Shown: piece by piece, positions 33,432 to 42,640 of the stretch
Layout of the letters: the number at the start of each line of letters is the position of its first letter
How positions within the stretch are numbered: the first letter of the stretch is position 1
Notes under the pieces: generated by a model
Seen by the model: the letters and a program-made list of their open reading frames with translations, nothing else
The model's database searches: none
What the model was told of the DNA's origin: nothing
From: Synechococcus sp. CS-1329
GTDB lineage: Bacteria > Cyanobacteriota > Cyanobacteriia > PCC-6307 > Cyanobiaceae
Assembly: GCF_025128055.1 (NCBI RefSeq)
Contig: NZ_JAHLYS010000036.1
Location: forward strand, 1-64,000
Reading direction: 5' to 3'
Length of the DNA: 64,000 nucleotides
Position numbers and translations under genes: made by a program

Positions 33432-34825
33432 TGTCCACCCCCACCGCCCACGCCATCGCCTCAGCGGAGCGCGAGGGGCAGGTGCCATGGCTGCTGCGTT
33501 GGCAGGGTCTGTTCGCCCGATCCGCGGCCGGGCCCCTGGCCAGGAATCTGCCGCTGCTCTCCGGGCTGGTGCTCTGCGCCTTGATGGCGGGGCTGCCGCT
33601 GGTCACCCGGGCCGGACTGAGCCTGCTGATCCTCTCCAGTGGCCTGCTCTGGCTGATCTGGGCCCTGTGCACCCCCGCCGGACGCCTCGGCCGGATCAGC
33701 GGCTGGCTGTTGGTGATGCTGGCGTTGGCGGTGATCTCCACCGGCTTCTCGCCCGTGCCCGTCGCTGCCGCCAAGGGCCTGCTCAAACTGCTCAGCTACC
33801 TGGGCGTCTACGCCCTGATGCGTCAGCTGCTGGCCAGCGCTCCCCTCTGGTGGGACAGGATCGTGGCGGCCCTGCTGGGAGGGCAGCTGATCACAGCGGT
33901 GATCGGCATCCGCCAGCTCTACGGCGACAGCTCCGCCCTGGCCCGCTGGTCGGATCCGAACTCGGTGGCCGAGGGCACGGTGCGGATCTACAGCACCCTC
34001 GACAACCCCAACCTGCTGGCGGGCTATCTGCTGCCGATCCTGCCCCTGGCGGCGGTGGCGCTGCTGCGCTGGCAACGCCCGATGGCCCGCCTCTATGCCC
34101 TCTCAGCACTGCTGATCGGTGCGGTGGCCCTGCTGCTCACCTACAGCCGTGGGGGCTGGCTGGGCATGGTGGGGGCCCTGGGCAGCCTGGCCCTGCTGCT
34201 GGCTCTGCGGGCCAGCCGCCACTGGTCACCCCTGCTGCGCCGGCTGTTTCCCCTGCTGCTGCTGCTGGGGGGCGGCCTGGCGCTGGTGCTGGCGGTGAGT
34301 CAGATCGAGCCGCTGCGGGTACGGGTGCTGAGCCTGGTGGCGGGCCGGGAGGACAGCTCCAACAACTTCCGCATCAACGTCTGGATGGCGGCACTGCAGA
34401 TGGTCCAGGACCGGCCCTGGCTGGGCATCGGCCCCGGCAACGCGATCTTCAACCTGATCTATCCGCTCTATCAGCAGCCGAAGTTCAACGCCCTCAGCGC
34501 CTACTCGATCCCGCTGGAGCTGGCGGTGGAAGGGGGCATTCCCGGCCTGCTGGCGGGCCTGGGTCTGCTGCAGAGCAGCCTGCGCCAGGGCCTGGCCCAG
34601 CTGCGGCGTGAGCATCCCCAGGCGTTGCCGGCCCTGGGGGCCGTGGCAACAATCGTGGGCCTCTGCGTGCAGGGCCTCACCGACACGATCTTTTTCCGCC
34701 CCGAGGTGCAGCTCACCGGCTGGTTCTGCCTCGCCACCCTGGCCACCCTGCCGCCGACAGCGGCAGCAGCAGCTTCAACAACGACAACAACAACAACAAC
34801 AACGACGACAACGGTCGATGGCTGA
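33431..34825 (+). CDS. ictB: IctB family protein (O-antigen-ligase-like membrane protein)
   Basis: A 464-residue polytopic membrane protein with about ten helices. The IctB/Wzy_C pattern is visible: STLDNPNLLAGYLLPILPL, LLTYSRGGWLGM, NNFRINVWMAAL, WLGIGPGNAIFNLIYP. IctB was once proposed as a bicarbonate transporter; its similarity is to O-antigen ligases and the true role is unsettled. The C-terminus ends in twelve threonines encoded by an ACA/ACG microsatellite, and the last eight bases overlap the kinase gene. Confidence 0.88.
   Translation: MSTPTAHAIASAEREGQVPWLLRWQGLFARSAAGPLARNLPLLSGLVLCALMAGLPLVTRAGLSLLILSSGLLWLIWALCTPAGRLGRISGWLLVMLALAVISTGFSPVPVAAAKGLLKLLSYLGVYALMRQLLASAPLWWDRIVAALLGGQLITAVIGIRQLYGDSSALARWSDPNSVAEGTVRIYSTLDNPNLLAGYLLPILPLAAVALLRWQRPMARLYALSALLIGAVALLLTYSRGGWLGMVGALGSLALLLALRASRHWSPLLRRLFPLLLLLGGGLALVLAVSQIEPLRVRVLSLVAGREDSSNNFRINVWMAALQMVQDRPWLGIGPGNAIFNLIYPLYQQPKFNALSAYSIPLELAVEGGIPGLLAGLGLLQSSLRQGLAQLRREHPQALPALGAVATIVGLCVQGLTDTIFFRPEVQLTGWFCLATLATLPPTAAAAASTTTTTTTTTTTTVDG
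34776..34813 (+). repeat. ACA/ACG trinucleotide microsatellite at the ictB 3' end
   Basis: About twelve tandem ACA/ACG units encode a Thr tract at the C-terminus of IctB, ending five bases before the next gene's ATG. Changes in unit number would stay in frame and vary the tail. Confidence 0.85.
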
Positions 34826-35846
34826 GCCGCTCCTGCTGGCGGGCTTCGATGCCGGCCAGACCCACACCATCTGCCGCCTGGCCCAGCGCGGCAGCGATGG
34901 CAGCCTGCGGGTGCTGGGCGAAGGCGATGGCCCGGGTGTCAGCCACCTGGCCGCCGCCGGCGGCCAGGAGCGCTTCAGTGCCGCTCTGCGCCTCAGCCTG
35001 GAGCGGGCCTGCGCCGCTGCCGCCGGCAAGGGTGAGCGGGGTGGCGCTGAGGAGCCGCCCCAGGGCTTCTCCATGGCCCCGCAGGCCGCCGTTGTTGGCG
35101 CCAGCGGCATCGAGCAGGGCAGCTCGGTGCAGCGCCTCGGCACGACCCTGGCCGCCGCTGCGCTCGGGTTGGGGCTGGAGCGGGTGCTGGTGAACGGAGA
35201 TGAGCGCACAGCCCTGCACGGAGCCTTCGGCGGCGGCCCGGGGATCGTGGTGATCAGCGGCACCGGCTGCATCGCCCTGGGGCGCAACCCGAGGGGGGAG
35301 GAACATCGCTGCGGTGGCTGGGGCTGGCTGCTGGATCAGGCCGGCTCCGCCTGCGACATCGGCCGCGATGCGCTGATCCTCTCGCTGGAGATGGCCGACG
35401 GCCGCCGGCCCGAGAGCGACTTTCGCCGCCGCCTCTGGGCGGACCTGGGAAACGGCCCCATCACCCCCCAGCGGATCAAGGCGATGGTGGTGGAGCCGGA
35501 GTTCGGCGCCGCCGGCTTCGCGCGCCTGGCCCCGGCGGTGCAGGCCCTGGCGCAAGCGGGCCAGGGCGACGCCACTGCCGTGCTGGAGCGGTCGGCCCAG
35601 GGCCTGGCGGAGCTGGTGGCAGGCGTGGCCCAGACCCTGGGCCTGGAGGACGGCGAGGTTTGCGGCCTGGGCGGAGCTCTGGAGCATCTCAGCCTGTTCA
35701 GGGCCGCCTATCAGCGGCGGCTGAAACTGGTCTTACCGCAGGCGCGGCTGGTCTCCCCCCGCGGAGATGCCTGCCAGGGAGCCCTGCAGCTGGCTGAGCA
35801 GCTTCTGAGCCAGGAGCTCAACTCCGCTGCGCTCAGGCCCGGTTGA
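34818..35846 (+). CDS. BadF/BadG/BcrA/BcrD-type ATPase, N-acetylglucosamine kinase-like
   Basis: A 342-residue protein of the ASKHA kinase superfamily: LLAGFDAGQTHTICRL (phosphate 1), VNGDERTALHGAF (GDE-type motif), IVVISGTGCIALG (phosphate 2), and GGWGWLLDQAGSACDIGRDAL, typical of eukaryote-like GlcNAc kinases. It likely phosphorylates an amino sugar. glmM lies convergently downstream with a 14-base overlap; a shared hexosamine role is plausible inference. Confidence 0.85.
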   Translation: MAEPLLLAGFDAGQTHTICRLAQRGSDGSLRVLGEGDGPGVSHLAAAGGQERFSAALRLSLERACAAAAGKGERGGAEEPPQGFSMAPQAAVVGASGIEQGSSVQRLGTTLAAAALGLGLERVLVNGDERTALHGAFGGGPGIVVISGTGCIALGRNPRGEEHRCGGWGWLLDQAGSACDIGRDALILSLEMADGRRPESDFRRRLWADLGNGPITPQRIKAMVVEPEFGAAGFARLAPAVQALAQAGQGDATAVLERSAQGLAELVAGVAQTLGLEDGEVCGLGGALEHLSLFRAAYQRRLKLVLPQARLVSPRGDACQGALQLAEQLLSQELNSAALRPG

Positions 35847-37242
35847 GGTGAGCCGCGGCCAGGGCCGCCAGATGCGATGACCAGTGATCCACCGCCTCCT
35901 GCTCCGCCGCCTCCACCATCACCCGCAGCAGCGGTTCAGTGCCGCTGGCGCGCACCAGCACCCGGCCGCTGCCAGCCATGGCCGTCTCGGCCTGCTCAAC
36001 GGCCTGGCGCAGGGGGTCGCAGCGCTGCCACTGCTGGCGGGAGCTGCGATCGGGCACGGTGACGTTGACCAGAGCCTGGGGGTAGGGCCTGAAGCTGGCC
36101 TCCATCCAGTCGGCCAGCGAGCCGGCGCCGTTGTGGATCAGCGTGGCCACCTGCAGGGCGGTGAGCAGCCCATCGCCGCTCATGCCATGCCGGGCCGAGA
36201 GGATATGACCCGACTGCTCACCACCGAGGCCGGCTCCGCTCGCGGCCATGGCCGCATGCACGTGCTGATCGCCCACATCGGTGCGCTGCAGCAGCCCGCC
36301 CCGGGCCTGCCAGGCCCGCTCGAAGCCCAGGTTCGACATCACGGTGGCCACCAGCAACTGGCCGGGAAGGTCGCCGCTCTCCAGCAGGGCACCGCCCCAG
36401 AGGTAGAGCACCTGGTCGCCATCGACGACCCGGCCCTTGCCATCGACCGCCATCATCCGATCGGCATCGCCATCGAAGGCGAAGCCCATCTGGGCGCCCG
36501 ATTGCAGCACCGCCTGGCGCAGGGCCTCCAGGTGGGTGCTGCCGCAGGAGACATTGATCCGCTGTCCGTCGGGTTCGCCGTGCAGCACGGTCAGGTCAGC
36601 CCCAAGGGCCCGGAACACCTCGGCCCCGCAGGCGGTGGCTGAGCCCCAGCAGAGATCCAGCACGATGCGGCAGCCATCCAGGCGCCGCCCGCCCACGCTG
36701 GCGATCAGCGTCTCGCGGTACTCCGCTAGCAGATCCTCTCGCTGGTGGGCCGGGCCACAGCCACGGGGGCCGCTGAGGCCCGTGGACTGGATGGTGACGG
36801 CCTCCTCGCCGCGCAGCCCCGCTTCGATCGCCGCCTGCAGGGTTCGATCGATCTTGTCGCCCGTAGGCCCGAACACCTTGATGCCGTTGTCACCGGGGGG
36901 GTTGTGGCTGGCGGAGACCATCAGGCCGCCGGCAGCCCCACTCCTGCGGATCGTGCCGGGCACCGCCGGAGTGGGACACAGCCCCAGGCTCCACACCTCC
37001 CGCCCGGCGGCCGTCAGCCCGGCGGTGAGGGCAGCGACCAGCATCGGACCGCTGTTACGGGAGTCCATGCCGATCAGCACCGGGCGCTGGGGCGGCAGCA
37101 CCCGGCCGCACCAGTAGCCCACCTGCAGGGCCAACAGCGGTGTGATCAGGCTGCCCACCTGCCCCCGGATGCCATCGGTGCCGAAACCGGTGCAGCCCTC
37201 CCCGAGGGGTGCACCGATGGGGGAAGAAGCCAGCTCCAGCAT
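35833..37242 (-). CDS. glmM: Phosphoglucosamine mutase
   Basis: Converts glucosamine-6-phosphate to glucosamine-1-phosphate for UDP-GlcNAc and peptidoglycan. The 469-residue protein has GFGTDGIRG near the N-terminus, the active-site phosphoserine loop MVSASHNPPGDNGIKVF, the metal loop FDGDADRM, GGEQSGHI and RASGTEPLLRVM. Start ATG 37242 gives the usual N-terminus; upstream codons are low-complexity. Confidence 0.95.
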   Translation of the reverse strand: MLELASSPIGAPLGEGCTGFGTDGIRGQVGSLITPLLALQVGYWCGRVLPPQRPVLIGMDSRNSGPMLVAALTAGLTAAGREVWSLGLCPTPAVPGTIRRSGAAGGLMVSASHNPPGDNGIKVFGPTGDKIDRTLQAAIEAGLRGEEAVTIQSTGLSGPRGCGPAHQREDLLAEYRETLIASVGGRRLDGCRIVLDLCWGSATACGAEVFRALGADLTVLHGEPDGQRINVSCGSTHLEALRQAVLQSGAQMGFAFDGDADRMMAVDGKGRVVDGDQVLYLWGGALLESGDLPGQLLVATVMSNLGFERAWQARGGLLQRTDVGDQHVHAAMAASGAGLGGEQSGHILSARHGMSGDGLLTALQVATLIHNGAGSLADWMEASFRPYPQALVNVTVPDRSSRQQWQRCDPLRQAVEQAETAMAGSGRVLVRASGTEPLLRVMVEAAEQEAVDHWSSHLAALAAAHLNRA

Positions 37243-37297
37243 CAGCGGGGGAAGGAAGGAAATCAGGCTAAGCCGATCGGCAGCCACGGCCACAAGC

Positions 37298-37546
37298 TCA
37301 GCGCCAGCGCCTCGGCCACCAGGCCCAGCACAGCAGCTCGACCACCGCCCAGAGCAACAGGCCACCCACCACCCATCCCGGCAACCAGAGCAGGGGCATC
37401 AGCGGCCGCAGCAGGTAGATCGCCAACGCCACCGCGAGCACCAGCAGGGCCCGGCGGCGGCCTGTGGCGCCGGGGGGTTTGGCCGGCCAGCGGGGCCAGG
37501 GCAGAGGCACAGGCCTGAGCGGAAGAGGCAAACCCCAGAATGCCAA
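37298..37546 (-). CDS. Small hydrophobic membrane protein (possible)
   Basis: From TTG 37546, 82 residues: a proline/tryptophan-rich start LAFWGLPLPLRPVPLPWPRW, then two hydrophobic segments (ALLVLAVALAIYLL and WVVGGLLLWAVVELLCW) and a basic end PRRWR. It fills the gap between glmM and the divergent transglycosylase and points toward glmM. The start is not certain and no family is recognised. Confidence 0.45.
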   Translation of the reverse strand: MAFWGLPLPLRPVPLPWPRWPAKPPGATGRRRALLVLAVALAIYLLRPLMPLLWLPGWVVGGLLLWAVVELLCWAWWPRRWR

Positions 37547-37574
37547 AGCCCCAGCGGCCTGCCCCGCCCTGCCT

Positions 37575-39587
37575 GTGCCGAACCCCTCTCCAGCTGGCCG
37601 CCGCAGGCCCCTGATCCTGGCCTTCACCGTGGCGGGCACCGCCGCAGTCCTGGTGCTGGGGCGTCTGCTGCTGTTGCAGCGCCCCCTGCTCTCCCCCGAC
37701 AGCTCAGCCCTCAGCCTGGAGCGCATCCGCCGCTGGGATCCCGATCCCGAGCGGCGCCGGGAGGCCAGCCTGCTGCTGCTGCCCGCCAGCAGCAGCGACG
37801 ATCCCACCCGCCAGCGCCAGTTGCTGCAGGGGCAGGGCTGGGGACCAGGCCCACTGGCCGCTGTGGCCCTGAAGCGAAACGCCCTGGCTCTGGAAGCCCA
37901 GGGCGTTTCGGCCGCATCGGAGTGGAGGGAATTGCTGCGGCGATTCCCCCAGGCGCCCCCCAGCGCCGATGCGCTCTATTCCCTTGGCCGCGAGGACCCG
38001 GGCCAGCGCCAGGAGCTGCTGCGCCGTTTCCCAGCCCACCCGGCCGCCCTGGCCGCCGCCCTGGAGCTGGGGCCCAGAGCCGACCAGCGCCAGCAGGGGG
38101 CCCTTCACCTCGCCCGCTGGGGTCCGCGCTGGCCCGGGGCGGGCGCGCGCCTGCGTCAGGTCTGTGCCCGGCCAGTCACGCCCCTGAACGCCGCCCAGCG
38201 CAGCACGCTGGCCGCAGGACTGGCCCGACTCGGGGATGGACGCAGGGCCCTGAGCTGCCTCGGCTCAGAGCGGGCCGAGCCCGACCAGGAGCTGGAGATC
38301 GCGCGCGCCCTGCTGCGGGGAGGCCCCGCCGAGGCCAGCGCTGGGGTGTTGCGCCTGCTGGCGCTGAGCCAGGACCAGAACCAGCCGCCGGAGGCCCCAG
38401 AAGCCCTGCGCCTGCTGGCCGAGACCCCCGCCCCCACGGTCACCCCGACCCTGTTGCAGCAGCTGCCGGAGCCCCTGCGCCTGAGCGCGCCGGTTCAGGC
38501 CCGCCTGGCGCTGGACGGCGGCGGCGACTGGCGGCCGGTGCTGCAGCGCTGGCCTGAAGATCCCGCCAGCTGGGACCTGCAGTGGGACCTGGCCCGCGCC
38601 GCCCTGCTCAAGGGCCAGACCGGTGAGGCCCTGGCACTGCTGCAGGCCCTCCCGCCCGACAGCCTGCCGCCGGTGCTGGCGGTGCGCCAGCTGTTCTGGC
38701 TGGGCATGGCCCAGCAACAACTGGGGGAGCAGCCCGCCGCCCGCCGCAGCTGGCAGGCGGTGCTGCAGCGCTTGCCCTGGAGTTACTACGCCTGGCGCAG
38801 CCGGGTGCAGCTGGGCGAGCGCCCCGAGCTGCGGCTGAGGGCCAGTAGTGGCCCCACAGCCCTGGCGGCCGAACCCTGGCGGCCCCTGCAGAGCGGCCAG
38901 CCGGCCCTCGATCAGCTCTGGCGTCTGGCCCTCAATCTGGAGGCCTGGGAGCACTGGCGGCAGGAGCGCCCATCGGCTAGCCCCAGCTCCCCCGAGGAGC
39001 TGACCCTGGAGGGGCGGCTGAGGCAGGGGGTGGGTGACGACTGGACCGGCCTGGGCCAGCTGGATGAAGCGAGTCTGCGCTGGGCCGGCGCCGACTGCCC
39101 CACCACCCTGCCCCTGCAGCGGGCGCAGCTGCCCGTGCGCCACAGCGATGCCTTCAGTGCGGCGGCGGCCCGCCATGGGCTGGATCCCACCCTGTTGCTG
39201 GCGGTGGCCAGGCAGGAATCCCGTTTCACCCCCGGGGTGGAATCGGTGGCGGGCGCCATCGGCCTGCTGCAGCTGATGCCAGCAACGGCGGCGGAGCTGG
39301 CCGGGGAGCCGCTCAGCGGCGATCAGCTGCGCGAGCCCGCCTTGAATGCCGAGCTGGGGGCGATGTATCTCAACCAGCTGCTCAGCCTCTGGCAGGGCAA
39401 TCCCTTTCTGGCGGTCGCCAGCTACAACGCCGGTCCAGGGGCGGTGGCCGGCTGGCGCGATGCCAGGCTCCAGAACGAGCCGGAGCTCTGGGTGGAGGCC
39501 ATCCCCTTCCCGGAAACCCGGCTCTACGTCAAGAAGGTGCTGGGCAATCTCTGGGGCTACCAGGAGAAGCCCAGACGAGCCTGCTGA
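37575..39587 (+). CDS. Lytic transglycosylase (Slt-like, SLT domain with helical superstructure)
   Basis: Cleaves peptidoglycan glycan strands with formation of 1,6-anhydro ends. From GTG 37575 it has 670 residues: an N-terminal membrane anchor (about 15-35), a long helical repeat region (60-490) like the Slt70 doughnut, and a C-terminal SLT domain with LLLAVARQESRFTPGVESVAGAIGLLQLMPATA-type motifs (catalytic Glu in RQESRF) and ASYNAGPGAVAGW. It is anchored at the inner membrane facing the periplasm. Confidence 0.9.
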   Translation: MPNPSPAGRRRPLILAFTVAGTAAVLVLGRLLLLQRPLLSPDSSALSLERIRRWDPDPERRREASLLLLPASSSDDPTRQRQLLQGQGWGPGPLAAVALKRNALALEAQGVSAASEWRELLRRFPQAPPSADALYSLGREDPGQRQELLRRFPAHPAALAAALELGPRADQRQQGALHLARWGPRWPGAGARLRQVCARPVTPLNAAQRSTLAAGLARLGDGRRALSCLGSERAEPDQELEIARALLRGGPAEASAGVLRLLALSQDQNQPPEAPEALRLLAETPAPTVTPTLLQQLPEPLRLSAPVQARLALDGGGDWRPVLQRWPEDPASWDLQWDLARAALLKGQTGEALALLQALPPDSLPPVLAVRQLFWLGMAQQQLGEQPAARRSWQAVLQRLPWSYYAWRSRVQLGERPELRLRASSGPTALAAEPWRPLQSGQPALDQLWRLALNLEAWEHWRQERPSASPSSPEELTLEGRLRQGVGDDWTGLGQLDEASLRWAGADCPTTLPLQRAQLPVRHSDAFSAAAARHGLDPTLLLAVARQESRFTPGVESVAGAIGLLQLMPATAAELAGEPLSGDQLREPALNAELGAMYLNQLLSLWQGNPFLAVASYNAGPGAVAGWRDARLQNEPELWVEAIPFPETRLYVKKVLGNLWGYQEKPRRAC

Positions 39588-39614
39588 TCGGTCTCAGTCG
39601 GGCGGCCTCGGGCC

Positions 39615-40142
39615 TCAGCTGACGCCCTTGATCGCTACCGCTCCCAGCAGCCCGCCCAGCTGCAGCTCCCGGCCGATCCAGACCCCGATCATCACGTAGC
39701 CCGAAAGCGCGAGGGCCGTGAGCAGGGGAGCCGGCACCACCCGGATGCGGATCAGATCCAGGCGGGCGAGCAGCACGGCCGTGGCCAGGATCACCACATC
39801 GGCCAGGGCGCTGAGGTGCAGCAGGTAGAGGCCGCCGATGGTGACCAGCAGCAGGCTGATGATCAGGGTGATCACCCGGCTGGCGGCCATCAGCGCCGAG
39901 AGCTGGCTCAACAGCAGGTCGGGCACCGAAGCCACCACCACCACCAACACCGCCTGCAGGCACTCCACCGTCCAATACAGACCGTGGACCGGATCCTGCT
40001 CCGAATGCAGCAGGCCCTGCACTGGAGCATTCACCACCCAGTGGACGCCCAGATAGATGCTCACCAGCAGCAGCAACAGCAGAAACGGCGCCCTCAGGGG
40101 CAGCAGCGCCAGGCGCAGGATGCCGTTGATCACACCGCTCAT
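39615..40142 (-). CDS. Conserved membrane protein, partner of the NIL-ferredoxin
   Basis: A 175-residue protein with four or five membrane helices: LLPLRAPFLLLLLLVSIYLG, LQAVLVVVVASVPDLLLSQL, VITLIISLLLVTIGGLYLL and LLTALALSGYVMIGVWIG. Its ATG overlaps the stop of the iron-sulfur protein gene by four bases (ATGA), implying coupled synthesis. No family name is recognised; a small electron-transfer membrane partner is possible but unproven. Confidence 0.65.
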   Translation of the reverse strand: MSGVINGILRLALLPLRAPFLLLLLLVSIYLGVHWVVNAPVQGLLHSEQDPVHGLYWTVECLQAVLVVVVASVPDLLLSQLSALMAASRVITLIISLLLVTIGGLYLLHLSALADVVILATAVLLARLDLIRIRVVPAPLLTALALSGYVMIGVWIGRELQLGGLLGAVAIKGVS

Positions 40143-40552
40143 CGGACCTCCAGCACCAGATCGATGGCGTCCACGGGACAGCTGGGGATGCACTGCTCGC
40201 ACACCAGACAGTGCTGGGCCCTGAACTCCAGTCGCCAGGTGGGCGGCAGGCTGCGCAGGGCACCACTGGGGCAGACGCTGGAGCAGATGCCGCAGTCGAC
40301 GCAACGGTCGCGGTCGATGCGGATCTCACCAGGGGCGCGATCCAGGCCCAGGCCCAGATCCTCCAGCCACTGCTCGGCGGCATCGAGCTCATCGATGTCG
40401 CCCGAGAGCTCCACCACCATGGTGCCGCTCTGGTTGGGAGCGATCTGGGCCCGCAGGATCTTGGCGGCGATGTCGAAATCCACGGCGAGCCGGTAGGTGA
40501 TCGGGTGATGCACCGTTTCACGCGGGAAGTGGATGGTGAGGCGACGCTTCAC
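40139..40552 (-). CDS. NIL domain and two-[4Fe-4S] ferredoxin protein
   Basis: A 137-residue protein: an N-terminal NIL domain (about 1-75, ITYRLAVDFDIAAKILRAQI and GTMVVELSGD) fused to a bacterial-type ferredoxin with two Cys motifs, CVDCGICSSVCPSGAL and CLVCEQCIPSCPVDAI, each CxxCxxCxxxCP. NIL-ferredoxins are linked to sulfur or methionine metabolism in other bacteria. Overlap with the downstream membrane protein suggests membrane-associated electron transfer. Confidence 0.88.
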   Translation of the reverse strand: MKRRLTIHFPRETVHHPITYRLAVDFDIAAKILRAQIAPNQSGTMVVELSGDIDELDAAEQWLEDLGLGLDRAPGEIRIDRDRCVDCGICSSVCPSGALRSLPPTWRLEFRAQHCLVCEQCIPSCPVDAIDLVLEVR

Positions 40553-40643
40553 CGCAACCGGGAGGGGAATCCCAGGCTATCGACCCTTTTCAAACGGGCA
40601 AAGCTGCCAGAGTGCCCGCGGTCCAGGTTCCCTGCCCGCCACG

Positions 40644-41222
40644 ATGACCCTGCCCAAACCCGCAGCTGAGGCCAGTGCCCCCCTGGGGCGACGTGAGCGG
40701 ATGCTGCTGGCGGCCATTGCCGCCGCCCTGGCGCTGCTGCTGTTCGGCCTGCGTGGGGGCCTGCAGCCCCAGGCTCCCATGGAGCAGCTGGCCCGGCGTT
40801 CGCCGGAGCTGCCGCTGGCCCTGGCCAGCGGGCGACCCACGATCGTGGAGTTCTACGCCGACTGGTGCGAAGCCTGCCGTTCGATGGCGCCGGCGATGGC
40901 GGCCCTCGAGAACGAGCACCGCGGCGAGCTCAACGTGGTGCTGCTGAATGTGGACAATCCACGCTGGAGCCCGGAGATCGATCGCTACGCGGTGAACGGG
41001 ATTCCCCAGCTGGAGCTCTTCGACCGCAGCGGCCGCTCGATCGGGCGTTCCCTCGGGGCCCGCAGCCGCCCTGAGCTGGCCTCGATCATGACCGCGTTGA
41101 TCGAGGCAACGCCCCTGCCGCTGCTGGCTGGCGTCGGCAACCTCTCGCCCCTCAGCGGCGGCGAGGCCCAGGGCTCAGACCAGGCCGCAGCAGCCCAGGC
41201 CGGCCCCCGCAGCCACGGCTGA
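40644..41222 (+). CDS. txlA: Membrane-anchored thioredoxin-like protein (TxlA/HCF164-like)
   Basis: A 192-residue protein with one N-terminal membrane helix (about 22-40, MLLAAIAAALALLLFGL) and a thioredoxin domain with the redox site FYADWCEACRSMAP and the cis-proline GIPQLELFD. It should face the lumen or periplasm and handle disulfides during photosystem or cytochrome assembly, by analogy with HCF164. ATG 40644 keeps the anchor near the start. Confidence 0.85.
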   Translation: MTLPKPAAEASAPLGRRERMLLAAIAAALALLLFGLRGGLQPQAPMEQLARRSPELPLALASGRPTIVEFYADWCEACRSMAPAMAALENEHRGELNVVLLNVDNPRWSPEIDRYAVNGIPQLELFDRSGRSIGRSLGARSRPELASIMTALIEATPLPLLAGVGNLSPLSGGEAQGSDQAAAAQAGPRSHG

Positions 41223-41286
41223 TTCCGCCGCCACCCTTCAGCGCCGCCCTTCAGCGCCATCCTTCCCCTATCCGCCCTGCTGAGCC

Positions 41287-42009
41287 ATGGACCGTTTCCG
41301 GGTCGAGCTGATCGCCGCCACCCCCAACCCCCAGCAGTGCGTCTATGCCGCCATGCACCAGGACTACAGCGAGGGGTTCGTGGCGGCTGACCGCAGCGGG
41401 TGGCCCGATGAACGCACGGCGGGTGAGGTGTGTGTCAAGCGACTGCTCTCCGGTGAACGCGGCCACTACGGCCCGCTGGAACATGCCCAGATCGTGCTCA
41501 ACGTGGGCTGGTTTCCCCACTCCGTGATGCAACAGGCCCGCACCCACCGGGTGGGGGTGAGTTTCGATGTGCAATCCATGCGCTACACCGGCGATCGCAT
41601 CTGCAAGGCCGCCGATGGGAGCCTTGATCTCGAAGAGGTGTTCTATCTCCGGCCGATCGGCGATTACAGCGATCGCCAGGGCAAGAAGTACAGCTACGAC
41701 GGGACGCAGCGCGCCCTGGATCTGGAGCTCTGCCGCAGGGCCGCCGAGCGCTACCGCGACCTGCTGGCTGCCGGATTCGCCGAGGAACACGCCCGCGGCA
41801 TCCTCCCCTTCGACTACCGCCAGCATTTTGTGGTGAGCTTCAGCCTGCGGGCGTTTCTGCACTTTCTCGACCTGCGCGCCAAGTTGGACGCCCAGCTGGA
41901 GATCCGCCAGCTCTGTGATCTGATGTGGCCACACCTCGAGGCCTGGGCGCCGGAGATCGCGGCCTGGTACAGCCGCGCCCGCCTGCACAAAGCACGCCTG
42001 GCCCCCTGA
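41287..42009 (+). CDS. thyX: FAD-dependent thymidylate synthase
   Basis: Makes dTMP from dUMP using methylenetetrahydrofolate and FADH2. The 240-residue protein has the ThyX motif in its cyanobacterial form, RTHRVGVSFDVQSMRYT (about 95-111), and LEHAQIVLNVGW and LPFDYRQHFVVSFSLRAFLHFL. dcd lies convergently downstream, placing two dTTP-supply genes together. Confidence 0.95.
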   Translation: MDRFRVELIAATPNPQQCVYAAMHQDYSEGFVAADRSGWPDERTAGEVCVKRLLSGERGHYGPLEHAQIVLNVGWFPHSVMQQARTHRVGVSFDVQSMRYTGDRICKAADGSLDLEEVFYLRPIGDYSDRQGKKYSYDGTQRALDLELCRRAAERYRDLLAAGFAEEHARGILPFDYRQHFVVSFSLRAFLHFLDLRAKLDAQLEIRQLCDLMWPHLEAWAPEIAAWYSRARLHKARLAP

Positions 42010-42046
42010 TCAGCCTCCCCCAGCCGGGCCTGCGGGCCCCGCCCGC

Positions 42047-42640
42047 TCAGACCCTGGCCAGGGTGACCCGCTCCGGCTGATGCTGATACTTGCCGGCGCG
42101 GTCCTGATAGGTGGTGTCACAGGGATCGCCTTCGAAGAACAGCAACTGGGTGATGCCTTCATTGGCATAGATCCGGCAGTCGGCGCCGGAGGAATTGCTG
42201 AACTCGAGGGTGAGATGGCCCTCCCAGCCGGCCTCCGCCGGGGTGGTGTTGACGATGATGCCCAGCCGGGCGTAGGTGCTCTTGCCCAGACAGATGACGG
42301 TGATCGTGGGCGGGACCTTCAGCTTCTCAAGGGCCACTCCCAGACCATAGGAATGGGCCGGCAGGATGAAGTACTCACCATCGTCGTCGTGATGGAGGGG
42401 GGCAGGCTCGAGGTTGTCTGGATTGAACCGCTTCGGGTTCATCACCGTGCCGGGCACGTGGCGGAAGATCAGGAATTCCCGCGGCGAGAGGCGCAGGTCG
42501 TAGCCGTAGGAGGAGCAGCCGAAGCTCAGCACCGGCCGGGAGGCGGTCTCCGGCTCCAGATGCCGCACCAGGGTGGGCTGGAAGGGCTGGATCATCCCAT
42601 CGGCGGCCAGGGCGTTGATCCAGCGGTCGTTCTTCAGCAC
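42047..42640 (-). CDS. dcd: dCTP deaminase
   Basis: Deaminates dCTP to dUTP. The 197-residue trimeric enzyme has SFGCSSYGYDLRL, YFILPAHSYGLGVALEKLKVP, VICLGKSTYARLGI (catalytic) and PAEAGWEGHLTLEFSN. Its start overlaps the end of the CobO-like gene by seven bases. No separate dut is visible here. Confidence 0.96.
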   Translation of the reverse strand: MLKNDRWINALAADGMIQPFQPTLVRHLEPETASRPVLSFGCSSYGYDLRLSPREFLIFRHVPGTVMNPKRFNPDNLEPAPLHHDDDGEYFILPAHSYGLGVALEKLKVPPTITVICLGKSTYARLGIIVNTTPAEAGWEGHLTLEFSNSSGADCRIYANEGITQLLFFEGDPCDTTYQDRAGKYQHQPERVTLARV

